Shown here: positions 27,904 through 36,700 of the stretch, piece by piece | Numbering within the stretch: position 1 is the stretch's first letter | Layout of the letters: each line of letters begins with the position of its first letter | Origin: Hellea sp. | GTDB taxonomy: Bacteria; Pseudomonadota; Alphaproteobacteria; Caulobacterales; Maricaulaceae | NCBI GenBank assembly: GCA_020629545.1 | Contig: JAHDDC010000023.1 | Span: 1 to 46,494 of the forward strand | Length of the DNA stretch: 46,494 nt | Reading direction: 5' to 3' | The notes under the pieces: generated by a model | Databases searched by the model: none | Told to the model about the DNA's origin: nothing | The model's input: only the letters and a program-made list of their open reading frames with translations | Program-made: the position numbers and the translations under genes

Positions 27904-28566
27904 GTGAGACTTTTACTGGTTGAAGATGACCAGCATCTTGGCATGTCAATTCATAGAGCCATTAAGTCGGATGGCTATGCCTGTGACTGGGCAACCTCCT
28001 GTCTGGACGCTCGACAAGCCGTTGGCGATACCGATTTTGATCTGATCATATTAGATTGGAATCTGCCCGACGGTACTGGGCCAAGCTGGCTTTATGAAAG
28101 ACGGCAAAACGGCTTAACCAGCCCCGTCCTGATGCTAACAGCACGCACAACGCTTTTGGATAAAGTCGAGGGCCTCGACGCGGGGGCAGATGATTATTTA
28201 ACCAAGCCCTTTGATCTGGACGAATTATTTGCCCGCATTCGCGCACTTTTACGGCGGCGCTCAGTCGCGCCTACGACCATTATTGAATTCGGTGATATCC
28301 TCATTAATTCGGCAGCATCAACCGTAGCCGTCAAAAATCAGCCTGTTGAACTGACCAAAGCCGAATTTGATCTGCTGTCATGTCTGGCCGAGAAAAGAGG
28401 GCAATTTGTCAGTAAATCCCAACTGGAAAATGCCTTATATGATTGGGACAGTTCTGTTACGCCAAATGCTATCGAGGTTTTAATCTCACGGCTTCGAAAG
28501 AAAATTGGCAGTAGCTATATCCAGACCAAACGTGGTTTTGGGTATAAACTCGAGATTGGAACCTAA
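27904..28566 (+). CDS. OmpR-family response regulator
   Basis: A 220-residue two-domain response regulator. The receiver domain (1-115) has the acidic pair EDD, the phospho-acceptor Asp51 in LDWNLPDG, a threonine in MLTARTT and a lysine in YLTKPFD. The C-terminal winged helix (125-218) has the typical TKAEFDLLSCLA and LISRLRKKIGSSYIQTKRGFGYKL. It uses a GTG start. It overlaps the kinase gene by one base (TAATG), so the two make a classic two-component pair. Confidence 0.95.
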   Translation: MRLLLVEDDQHLGMSIHRAIKSDGYACDWATSCLDARQAVGDTDFDLIILDWNLPDGTGPSWLYERRQNGLTSPVLMLTARTTLLDKVEGLDAGADDYLTKPFDLDELFARIRALLRRRSVAPTTIIEFGDILINSAASTVAVKNQPVELTKAEFDLLSCLAEKRGQFVSKSQLENALYDWDSSVTPNAIEVLISRLRKKIGSSYIQTKRGFGYKLEIGT

Positions 28567-29918
28567 TGTCACTGAAGCTTAAAATAACATTAGCCGCCCT
28601 GACCCTGACCTTGTTGGGATATGTATCAGCCTATTATATGAGCAAGCAGCGCGCTGATGACTACGATCTCGGATATAAATATATCCATATGGATGGCCAA
28701 TCTCTGATGATCTCAGAGCTCTGGGAGGCAGCCGGCGGATGTGATGAGAAAATGCGCCCAAGTCTTAATGGCTTTACGGAAGATTTTTTCGCCTTCACCG
28801 GACTAGCCTATCGCGTCGAATGTAAAGAATCAGATTTCGCGGCGCAGAGCTCTGTCTTTCCAGAGTTTGACAAGCCCTTTCCAGATGATGCTGATTACTA
28901 TGATACACGGCCTGATGTTGATGGCGATGATTGGATGGTGATCAACCGAGAGTCCAAAACAGCCCGCATTCGCGTAGCTATGGCGAGCTATCAAGAATTG
29001 ACCTTTCTGGAGTTTATTAAAACCGCTGGCTTTTGGATGGTATTGGGCGGGCTTATCCTTTCGGCAGGTTTATTATATCTTTTGACGGCTTTCTTTTTGC
29101 GCCCGATAGAGAGCTTAAGGCAAGCTGCCGAGGAAGGTGAAATTGACTTGCAAACATTCAACGCACCCAGTGAGTTAGCCCCTCTCAAGAACACACTTCT
29201 GAGTTTTAAAAATAGTCAAGCCAGCGCAGCAGAACTCAAATCGTCACAACTCGACAAAGAGCGATATTTCACAGCCAATGCCGCTCATGAATTATTGACG
29301 CCGCTATCGGCCATTAAAACCGAAGTGCAACTCCAACAACGCCTTGTCAGCGACGATGATATGAAATCTTGGCTCGGTGAACTATTGACTCGGGTAAACC
29401 GAGCAACCCACACGGTTGATCAATTAATGACTCTAGCGCGGCTTGACCCAGACAGCACACCGGGCGAAAAATCACAAACTGACATTGCTATGCTATTGTC
29501 CGAAATCAACGAAGATTTCAAAGATGTCCACACAAGAAAATTTGTTGAGGTAAAACAATCTTTTGCCAAGCAGAATACCGTCATGGCTTATCCAGGTCTG
29601 CTGGAAACGCTGCTTCGAAACCTCATCAGTAATGCCAGTAAGTATTCACCTGTATATGGGGTAATCGATATAAAGACCGAAATAAATCGCGGTCATCTCA
29701 TGATAACAATTGCCAATCAATGCGAACGCTTACCTGAATATCTGGTCGATCAAATGTTTGAACGTTTTGTTCGCGGACCTCACGAAGTCGAAACCGGAAG
29801 CGGTTTAGGCCTTGCTATTTCCAAACGGATCGCGGAGCTGCATGAGGCGGAGCTTAAGCCAACCATCGCAGCCGACAAGCAAAGCCTGAAATTTCAGCTT
29901 AGCTTGCCTTTAGCGTGA
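28566..29918 (+). CDS. Membrane sensor histidine kinase
   Basis: A 450-residue sensor kinase. Two membrane helices (about 6-24 and 156-178) flank a periplasmic sensor of about 130 residues. The H-box is ANAAHELLTPLS with His241, and the ATPase domain has NLISNASKYSP (N-box), MFERFVRG and GSGLGLAISKRI (G-box). It phosphorylates the regulator encoded just upstream. Two cysteines (CDEK and CKES) in the periplasmic part could form a disulphide. The signal is unknown. Confidence 0.93.
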   Translation: MSLKLKITLAALTLTLLGYVSAYYMSKQRADDYDLGYKYIHMDGQSLMISELWEAAGGCDEKMRPSLNGFTEDFFAFTGLAYRVECKESDFAAQSSVFPEFDKPFPDDADYYDTRPDVDGDDWMVINRESKTARIRVAMASYQELTFLEFIKTAGFWMVLGGLILSAGLLYLLTAFFLRPIESLRQAAEEGEIDLQTFNAPSELAPLKNTLLSFKNSQASAAELKSSQLDKERYFTANAAHELLTPLSAIKTEVQLQQRLVSDDDMKSWLGELLTRVNRATHTVDQLMTLARLDPDSTPGEKSQTDIAMLLSEINEDFKDVHTRKFVEVKQSFAKQNTVMAYPGLLETLLRNLISNASKYSPVYGVIDIKTEINRGHLMITIANQCERLPEYLVDQMFERFVRGPHEVETGSGLGLAISKRIAELHEAELKPTIAADKQSLKFQLSLPLA

Positions 29919-29922
29919 AACC

Positions 29923-30708
29923 CTAGCGCGGCGGCATGCGGGCACCCGCATCCGTTCTGATGTATTCAGCGTTGATATAGGTGCTTTCACACAAAAACGC
30001 GACAAGGTCGCCATATTCGTCCGGCTGACCGAAACGATTTGGGAACTGAACATGAGCCTTCAGGTTTTCTTTTACTTCAGGCTTCATTTGCTGATAAATT
30101 GGCGTTTCGTAAAATCCCGGCAGGATCGTATTGACCCGGATGCCTTCACGAGCCAGATCACGCGCCATGGGTAAGGCCATGGCTAATATTCCGCCCTTGG
30201 ATGATGAATAGGCGACCTGCCCAATTTGACCATCTTGAGCGGCAACGGACGCCGTGTTGATTATGACACCGCGCTCACCATCCGGTTCCGTTGGGTCCAG
30301 ACTCATCATTCCGGCCGCTGATTTTGATGCACACAAGAATGACCCGATCAGATTAATATTGATTATGCGGATATAAGTCTCTGCATCATGCGCGAGAATC
30401 TCGCCTGTATCACGTTTGCGGCTCGCCGTTTTCATCGCCCCGCCTATCCCTGCGCAATTGACCATGATACGTTCCTGTCCATTTGCAGCACGAACCAAGT
30501 CCAGACCATTATCAACAGATTCAATATTTGACACGTCAACCTTGGCAAAAATTCCGCCAATTTCATCGGCAACTAATTTTCCGCGATCGGCGTTCATATC
30601 GAAAATACCAACTTTGACGCCTTTAGCTGCTAGATTTCGCGCCGTCGCCTCGCCAAGGCCGGAAGCACCACCGGTTACAATAGCGGAAATATCTGAATTA
30701 AGTTTCAT
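29923..30708 (-). CDS. Short-chain dehydrogenase, type II 3-hydroxyacyl-CoA dehydrogenase-like
   Basis: A 261-residue SDR. The cofactor site is TGGASGLGEAT (residues 12-22), with Asp at the end of the second strand (FDMNADR) indicating NAD use, then NCAGIGG, the catalytic Ser in TASVAA and the YSSSK motif. The insert after the N-terminal half and the C-terminal LPGFYETPIY are as in HSD17B10-like 3-hydroxyacyl-CoA dehydrogenases, which work in isoleucine or fatty-acid breakdown. It converges with the kinase gene with four bases between. Confidence 0.85.
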   Translation of the reverse strand: MKLNSDISAIVTGGASGLGEATARNLAAKGVKVGIFDMNADRGKLVADEIGGIFAKVDVSNIESVDNGLDLVRAANGQERIMVNCAGIGGAMKTASRKRDTGEILAHDAETYIRIININLIGSFLCASKSAAGMMSLDPTEPDGERGVIINTASVAAQDGQIGQVAYSSSKGGILAMALPMARDLAREGIRVNTILPGFYETPIYQQMKPEVKENLKAHVQFPNRFGQPDEYGDLVAFLCESTYINAEYIRTDAGARMPPR

Positions 30709-30828
30709 ATCGTTCTCTTCTGATTATGTGCAATTTTCTGCATAATAGATGAAGCCGCGCGCGGCTCAAGCCCAATCCCCGCACTGCGACATGAGGTCGA
30801 AAACCCATTGAAGCCGACCTTGAGACTC

Positions 30829-31815
30829 TTAAGCTACCATCTCAGTTGCGGCGCTTTCTGGTAAATCTGTCCCAAAGGCACGTTGATAAAACTCTGCAAT
30901 TATAGGTCTTTCGAGTTCATCGCATTTATTGAGGAATGTCAGCCGGAAGGCTTGGCCGATATCACCGCCAAATATGCGGGCGTTTTCGGCCCAGTTCATG
31001 ACGGTTCGCGGGCTCATCACCGTAGAGATATCCCCGGCAATGAATGAGTTCCGTGTCATATCCGCAACCCGAACCATGGACGCTAGAACATCCTTACCTT
31101 CGGGATTGTCGTAGGTTGGGGACTTGGCAAGCACGATAGCCTCTTCCTGCTCGTGAGGTAGATAATTTAACTGAGTTACAATTGACCAGCGATCCATCTG
31201 GCCTTGATTGATTTGTTGCGTGCCGTGATAAAGCCCTGACGTATCGCCAAGACCAACCGTATTCGTCGTGGAGAACAGGCGGAAAGATTTATTCGGAGTT
31301 ATGACCCTGTTCTGATCCAATAGCGTCAAACGTCCTGACGCCTCTAGAACCCGTTGAATGACGAACATGACATCGGGACGCCCAGCATCATATTCATCAA
31401 AGGTCAAAGCGACTGGGTTTTGCAGCGCCCAAGGGAGGAGCCCTTCGCGAAACTCCGTGATTTGTTTACCGTCCTTAAGAACAATCGCGTCCTTACCAAC
31501 AAGATCAATCCGCGAAACATGACTATCCAGATTGATCCGGACCATAGGCCAGTTGAGCCGCGCGGCAACCTGTTCAATATGGGTTGATTTACCCGTTCCA
31601 TGATAACCTTGGATCATGACCCGTCGGTCATAGGCAAAGCCCGCACAAATCGCCTGGGTCGTGCGATTGTCAAAAATATAGGCCTCGTCAATTTCCGGAA
31701 CATATTCACTACGCTGACTAAAGGCCGGAACGGTCATATCGAAATCGACACCAAAGATGTCTCGTGCTGAAACATTTGTGTCGGGCGCAGCAATCGGGAA
31801 AGGGGTATCTGTCAT
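30829..31815 (-). CDS. cobS: Cobaltochelatase subunit CobS
   Basis: A 328-residue AAA+ ATPase of the CobS type. Walker A is GYHGTGKST (about residue 70-78) and Walker [12 protein letters not shown]. The [30 protein letters not shown] segment is characteristic of this subunit. In aerobic cobalamin synthesis CobS, CobT and CobN insert cobalt into hydrogenobyrinic acid diamide. cobT, normally the next gene, is not present here; a short-chain dehydrogenase gene follows instead. It lies 21 bases after the J-domain gene. Confidence 0.93.
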   Translation of the reverse strand: MTDTPFPIAAPDTNVSARDIFGVDFDMTVPAFSQRSEYVPEIDEAYIFDNRTTQAICAGFAYDRRVMIQGYHGTGKSTHIEQVAARLNWPMVRINLDSHVSRIDLVGKDAIVLKDGKQITEFREGLLPWALQNPVALTFDEYDAGRPDVMFVIQRVLEASGRLTLLDQNRVITPNKSFRLFSTTNTVGLGDTSGLYHGTQQINQGQMDRWSIVTQLNYLPHEQEEAIVLAKSPTYDNPEGKDVLASMVRVADMTRNSFIAGDISTVMSPRTVMNWAENARIFGGDIGQAFRLTFLNKCDELERPIIAEFYQRAFGTDLPESAATEMVA

Positions 31816-31836
31816 ATTCTTAAATCCGAGAATTAA

Positions 31837-32448
31837 TTAACCGAGGTCGGTTGTCTTGAGAACCTTATAGGCCTTAACCACGCGCTGAAAGCTTTCTTCG
31901 GTGGTTCGGTCACCTTTGTTCGCATCAGGGTGGAGTTGTTTAACAAGTTGAGTATAACGCTTACGCACATCATTTTTGGTTGCGCCTTCATCCAGGCCCA
32001 TATCGTGAAGAGCCTTAAGCTGTAATTTGGATAATCGCTTGCGAGGGGCCTCAACAACGCCGTCCTCACCGGACCCAAATATTCCGTAACCTTCCGCGGT
32101 CGAAGCTGTTGTGCCAGCTTTCGCATTTTTACGAGCTTTGGCGCGCTCGGCAGTGTTTTTACGCACGTCCCAGGTTGGCCGATGACCGTGGCGCGCTCCG
32201 ACCTGCCATTCGCGAATATCTTCATCGGTCATACCAGTAAAGAAATTCCAGTTTTTATTATACTCACGGGCATGGGACGTACAAAAATTGTAATACTCGC
32301 GCAGGCGGTCGGGACCCTTTGGAGCTTTACAGCCGCCCAGCGATGCGCAGCCTTCCCACTCACAAGGTCGCTCGTCAGCCTTCTTCTTTTTACCCTTATT
32401 GACCCGGATGTCGATGCCTTTGGGTTTGTATTCGTAATTGTCAGCCAT
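31837..32448 (-). CDS. J-domain (DnaJ-like) protein
   Basis: A 203-residue protein with a C-terminal J-domain (about 140-200) containing the HPD motif in KQLHPDANKGD. The N-terminal part holds four cysteines in CEWEGCASLGGC and FCTSHA, a possible zinc site. J-proteins recruit Hsp70 chaperones; this alphaproteobacterial form has no specific known client. It is next to cobS on the same strand and diverges from bolA, a neighbourhood commonly seen in this class. Confidence 0.9.
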   Translation of the reverse strand: MADNYEYKPKGIDIRVNKGKKKKADERPCEWEGCASLGGCKAPKGPDRLREYYNFCTSHAREYNKNWNFFTGMTDEDIREWQVGARHGHRPTWDVRKNTAERAKARKNAKAGTTASTAEGYGIFGSGEDGVVEAPRKRLSKLQLKALHDMGLDEGATKNDVRKRYTQLVKQLHPDANKGDRTTEESFQRVVKAYKVLKTTDLG

Positions 32449-32494
32449 GTCGCCTATATAGTAAGAGATCGATAAATTTTAAGGACTGCACAAA

Positions 32495-32773
32495 ATGGGC
32501 AAAATCGGCACAGCAATCAAGGAAAAACTTACAACCAGGTTTAATCCGTCGCAGCTGGAAGTTCGAGATGAATCTCACAAACATGCCGGTCACGCGGGTT
32601 CTGCCGCTCATGCGGCGGAACACGGGTCTGGTGAAAGTCATTTTCACGTCATTATTCGGGCCGAAGCCTTTGAGGGCATGAGCCGATTAGCCAAACATCG
32701 CGCTGTTATGGAAACATTGGCAGAAGAAATGAAAGTCATTCACGCGTTTAGTTTGGACGCTGCCGAAAAATAG
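32495..32773 (+). CDS. bolA: BolA-family protein
   Basis: A 92-residue BolA protein. It has the N-terminal helix (IGTAIKEKL), the DESHKHAGH segment with histidines, the HFHVIIRAEAFEGMSRLAKHRAV signature and the C-terminal IHAFSLDA. BolA proteins pair with monothiol glutaredoxins in iron-sulphur metabolism and can act in stress morphology. It diverges from the J-domain gene across 46 bases. Confidence 0.95.
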   Translation: MGKIGTAIKEKLTTRFNPSQLEVRDESHKHAGHAGSAAHAAEHGSGESHFHVIIRAEAFEGMSRLAKHRAVMETLAEEMKVIHAFSLDAAEK

Positions 32774-32824
32774 GGCGCGCAATATTCATACCCCTTACGA
32801 TTATTTAACAGCCCTGTGTTAGGC

Positions 32825-32843
32825 CACCTAAAACAAATAGGTG
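32825..32843 (+). promoter_or_regulatory. Inverted repeat covering a Shine-Dalgarno
   Basis: CACCTA (32825-32830) pairs with TAGGTG (32838-32843) around a seven-base loop. AGGTG is the likely ribosome-binding site for the ATG at 32848. A second small stem, TAACA/TGTTA (32806-32810 with 32817-32821), lies just upstream. Confidence 0.4.
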
Positions 32844-32847
32844 AATT

Positions 32848-33243
32848 ATGTCTGATACAAACAATTCCGATCCCTTTGCAGCGAGTGGGTCAGGAAAATC
32901 TCCTGAAGAAATTGCTTTCGAGCTTGTTAGCAAATTAAAAGGCCAAGGTGTCTGGGGTGAACGCAATCAAAGTGCCATTCTGGATATGTATGCCGAATGT
33001 CTAGACGCCGTCAAAGGCCTGAGAGCTTATGAAGGCCAGAACCGGGTCATGGCGCCTATTCGTCAAGTCGCGGCGCCACAAGGTCAGAGTTCGGCACAAA
33101 CTCAGGCACCAAGCCAATCTCCGATACTGCCTCAGCCCCAAGCTCAGGCTCAAATTCAGCCTCAAGCTATGCCTAGCTCAGTTTCGCCGCAGTCAGTACA
33201 AGCACAACAAATCCAAGTCCAACAGGCTTTCAAGCAAGGCTAA
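32848..33243 (+). CDS. Hypothetical protein with Gln/Pro-rich tail
   Basis: A 131-residue protein I do not recognise. The first 70 residues look folded, with two probable helices (PEEIAFELVSKLKGQGVWG and QSAILDMYAECLDAVKGLRAYEG). The rest, from about residue 75, is low-complexity Gln, Pro, Ala and Ser. There is no signal peptide. It is preceded by a good ribosome-binding site inside a hairpin. It stands 74 bases after bolA and 60 before the TPR gene. Confidence 0.6.
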   Translation: MSDTNNSDPFAASGSGKSPEEIAFELVSKLKGQGVWGERNQSAILDMYAECLDAVKGLRAYEGQNRVMAPIRQVAAPQGQSSAQTQAPSQSPILPQPQAQAQIQPQAMPSSVSPQSVQAQQIQVQQAFKQG

Positions 33244-33303
33244 ATATCGTAACCCAAAATTAACCCTGATCCCCGAAGGTCAGGGCTTAATTGGGAAAAG
33301 TCA

Positions 33304-33915
33304 ATGAAACCATTGGCAATAATTTTGCGATCTTTGGGCGTCATATGCCTCGCTGGCTTAATATTAGTGCCGGTCAAGTTAACTTATTCAACTGGCACGG
33401 AAGACGCTGAAGCGAAAGTCGGTACGACTGATCCCGCTGAAATTCGGATCATTGATCCAGTCGAGCCCGGACCGTCAACGATTTTTGATGTCCCGCACTT
33501 TGCCTATCTTGCCGAAGAAAATGATTTGCGCCCAGCTAATTATAGCGCACGGCCAGTCAAAGACACGGAAAACCGGATTACCGTTGCAAAAGATCTGGCT
33601 GAGCGAAAACAATTCGCTAAAGCCCTTGTTATTCTCGCCAACATACAGACCTCTGATCAAAGTCAGTATCAAGTACGCTTCTTGCGCGCTCGAATTTTAT
33701 CATGGGATGGCCAATATTATTCAGCCGAGCAGGAATTTCGGGCGCTTCGGCGTGAGTACCCTCAAGATGCAGATATTATGGTAGCTTACGGATATCTTCA
33801 ATATTATCAAAGCCGACTGAATAATGCAGAGAATTTATTCCAACAGGTCTTGTTAAAATATCCAAATTACGTCGACGCTCGCCGCGGTCTGGAGCGGGTT
33901 AGAAACGCTCGGTAA
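33304..33915 (+). CDS. TPR-repeat protein with N-terminal signal/anchor
   Basis: A 203-residue protein. A hydrophobic helix at about residues 6-25 acts as a signal or anchor, so the rest is likely periplasmic. The C-terminal half holds three tetratricopeptide-like repeats, seen in RKQFAKALVILANIQ, GQYYSAEQEFRALRREYPQ and SRLNNAENLFQQVLLKYPN. Such proteins scaffold complexes in the envelope; the partner is unknown. It precedes the hybrid kinase by 88 bases. Confidence 0.75.
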   Translation: MKPLAIILRSLGVICLAGLILVPVKLTYSTGTEDAEAKVGTTDPAEIRIIDPVEPGPSTIFDVPHFAYLAEENDLRPANYSARPVKDTENRITVAKDLAERKQFAKALVILANIQTSDQSQYQVRFLRARILSWDGQYYSAEQEFRALRREYPQDADIMVAYGYLQYYQSRLNNAENLFQQVLLKYPNYVDARRGLERVRNAR

Positions 33916-34003
33916 AACGTTAATCAAATTAACCAAGTTGATAAAAAATTGAAGAGCTTATTAAGCCCATTTTGCTATGCGAAACCCATAGCGATCAAAA
34001 TAT

Positions 34004-36700
34004 ATGGGCGTAATGACAAAATTCGACTTTAATAATCTGTCCGAAAATGTCCGGCGAAAAATCGTCGAAGGCATAGCTACGTCGAAAATTCCGTTCTTTG
34101 TGATGCAAGATGGAAAAATGTGTTTCGCCAATAATGCTTGGTTGAATTATTCTCAGGATTTTCATCAGGACCTCGAAAACGGGCTATCTCTCTATCAATG
34201 CTTATTCAACGAGTATTCGAGGAAAGAGCCAGATTCGTCGCAGGAAGAGCGAAATGCTTATGCCGCTAAGTTTACCGACATCATGACATCTGGAAAAACT
34301 GGCGATTATTTCTCAGAGGATGGTAGACTGTTTCGCGGGCATTATGACGCAAATCATGATGGACTCGTCACAGGTATATCGTTTGACTTTTCCGATCTCC
34401 AGGCCCAGCGTTTAGCCGCTCAAGACACACGTTTACTTTTAGAAACCACATTAGATAGTCTTCAACATGGGGTCCTTCTTTATGGCCTCGATGGCAATGT
34501 CATTTATGCCAATAAAGTCCTTAAAGAATGGACAGTTGAGGCAGGGTCCCACATCTCGGAAGGCATGTCGCACCAAAGTGTCATCAATCAATTGCAGGAC
34601 AATATTAAAAGTGCGCTCAGCGAAATTGATTCTGGATCGGAATTCGAATTTATCCAAACCGTGGAGGATGGCCGCACGTTTTTGATTGAATCAAGGCTCA
34701 TTGAAGGTACGGGCAGACTTATCTCTGCTGTTGACATTAGTGAACTACAGCAAAGACGGGACGAAGCCCGAAAAATTCATCAAACTCTAGAAAGCTTGCT
34801 TGAAGGCTTGCCGCATGGGGTAATGCTAGTCGATTTTGACGGCAAAATTGTTTATTGCAATGAAACTATTCAAGGCACGACCGAAGAATTTGGTGCAAAA
34901 TTAGAGGTGGGAAAAAATATCTCTGCCCTGCGCAGTGACTTACCTCACCAGGACCCGGGCAATGGCGAAGATAAGTTTCAGGATTTTGAGTACATTCAAC
35001 CTGGCGCGAATGGCAGGTCATTTCTCATTCGGCGTAAACTTCTCGACAATGTTGGCGTCCTGGTCTCAACGGTTGATGTGACAGATTTTCAGGATGCGCT
35101 TGAAGCCGCGAAAGCTGCCGATAAGGCCAAAACCAGCTTCCTCGCTAATATGAGTCATGAAATCAGAACCCCTATGAATGGGGTTTTGGGAATGGCCCAG
35201 GTTTTGGAACAAATGGACATAAATGACGATCAGAAAAATTGCATCCGTATTATCAAACAATCTTCCGAGATGCTGCTGAACATTATTAATGACATTCTGG
35301 ATATTTCCAAATTGGATGCTGAAAAAATTAATCTGGAAACAACTGCATTTAAATTTGATTCGGTCATTCGAGCCGCGGTCGAACTCGTTCGGCCAGCGAC
35401 AGCAGAAAAAAATATCGATCTGGTTTTGGATATTCCTGATTTTGATCACGAGTTCCTGGGCGATGAAGGACGAATACGCCAGATTATTTTGAACTTGCTG
35501 TCCAACGCTATCAAATTCACACATTCCGGCTTTATAAAAGTTTCAGCTCGATCACAGGATGGTTTGACAATTGAGGTTCAGGATACAGGGATTGGGATTG
35601 ATCCCGACAAAATGAATGTCATATTTGATCGTTTTGAACAAAGCGACAACTCGACCACGCGTGAATATGGCGGAACGGGATTAGGCCTGGCAATATCCAA
35701 AAAACTCGTCGACCTAATGGGCGGTAATATCTCCGTCTCTTCAGAGCAAGGTAAAGGTTCGACCTTTTCACTTTCCCTTCCACTCAAATCGGTCGGTAAG
35801 ACCGTTGAGATTGAACAGCCGGTGAACTTCAGAGAATTCAAAGGCAAACCAATTCTTGTGATTGATGACCTGCCTGTCAATCATATGGTTGTTGCGAACC
35901 AGCTCAAACCCCTTGGCCTTAATCCATATTTTGTTGACACCGCTGATAAAGGCTTACACGTCATTCGAACCATGGCGAAGAAAGGCTATGATATTCCGCT
36001 TGTTATATGTGACTATCAAATGCCCGGGAAAACAGGTTTGGATTTTGCCAAAGAATTGAAAGGCGACCCTTTAATTGCGAAAACACCAATTATAATTTTA
36101 TCGTCAGCTGACGTCTTGTCGCGGAAAAAAGAATTTGCAGAATTAGGTGTCTCGGAAGTTTTTGAAAAACCGTGCAATACCCAAGATCTCATCAAAAGCG
36201 TAGCGCGATGTTTATCCCGTGAAATATCAGGTCAGAAACCCGAAATTAAGTTTAAACCAAGCCTGAAAGTCGAAAAGGTTCGAGCTGAAAAGCATATCTT
36301 GGTTGCCGATGACGATCCGGTGAACCGCGCTGTGTTTGAAGGTTTGATGAAGTTGTTTGGATATAGTTGTGTTATTGTTGAAAACGGTCTCAAAGCGCTT
36401 CAAACTTATTGTGAACAGGATTTTGATCTGGTTGTTATGGATGTTTCGATGCCCGTTCTCAACGGAATGGAAGCAACTCGCAAAATTATTTCTTACGAAA
36501 AGCGAAACAATCTTCCTCATACCCCAATTATTGCCGTTACCGCCCACGCCATGAAAGGCAATAAAGAAGAGTTCTTGGACGCGGGTATGGACGATTATCT
36601 GGCTAAACCGGTTCTTAAAGCGGACTTCGAGATTATTCTCAATAAATGGCTTTCAAAACCCAAGGTATTGAGAAATTCGATTTTCAAGGAAACCGCTTAG
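34004..36700 (+). CDS. Soluble hybrid sensor histidine kinase with tandem PAS and two receiver domains
   Basis: An 898-residue hybrid kinase without membrane helices. The N-terminal third has a first PAS-like segment (about 25-125) and a tandem pair (about 143-250 and 258-365) that are internal copies, each with an HGV(L/M)L start. Then come HisKA with His385 in ANMSHEIRTPMNG, HATPase (NLLSNAIKF, GTGLGLAISKKL), and two receiver domains with Asp670 in CDYQMPG and Asp813 in MDVSMPV. It probably senses a cytoplasmic signal and phosphorylates a distant partner through the receivers. An alternative start is the ATG at 34013. Confidence 0.92.
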   Translation: MGVMTKFDFNNLSENVRRKIVEGIATSKIPFFVMQDGKMCFANNAWLNYSQDFHQDLENGLSLYQCLFNEYSRKEPDSSQEERNAYAAKFTDIMTSGKTGDYFSEDGRLFRGHYDANHDGLVTGISFDFSDLQAQRLAAQDTRLLLETTLDSLQHGVLLYGLDGNVIYANKVLKEWTVEAGSHISEGMSHQSVINQLQDNIKSALSEIDSGSEFEFIQTVEDGRTFLIESRLIEGTGRLISAVDISELQQRRDEARKIHQTLESLLEGLPHGVMLVDFDGKIVYCNETIQGTTEEFGAKLEVGKNISALRSDLPHQDPGNGEDKFQDFEYIQPGANGRSFLIRRKLLDNVGVLVSTVDVTDFQDALEAAKAADKAKTSFLANMSHEIRTPMNGVLGMAQVLEQMDINDDQKNCIRIIKQSSEMLLNIINDILDISKLDAEKINLETTAFKFDSVIRAAVELVRPATAEKNIDLVLDIPDFDHEFLGDEGRIRQIILNLLSNAIKFTHSGFIKVSARSQDGLTIEVQDTGIGIDPDKMNVIFDRFEQSDNSTTREYGGTGLGLAISKKLVDLMGGNISVSSEQGKGSTFSLSLPLKSVGKTVEIEQPVNFREFKGKPILVIDDLPVNHMVVANQLKPLGLNPYFVDTADKGLHVIRTMAKKGYDIPLVICDYQMPGKTGLDFAKELKGDPLIAKTPIIILSSADVLSRKKEFAELGVSEVFEKPCNTQDLIKSVARCLSREISGQKPEIKFKPSLKVEKVRAEKHILVADDDPVNRAVFEGLMKLFGYSCVIVENGLKALQTYCEQDFDLVVMDVSMPVLNGMEATRKIISYEKRNNLPHTPIIAVTAHAMKGNKEEFLDAGMDDYLAKPVLKADFEIILNKWLSKPKVLRNSIFKETA

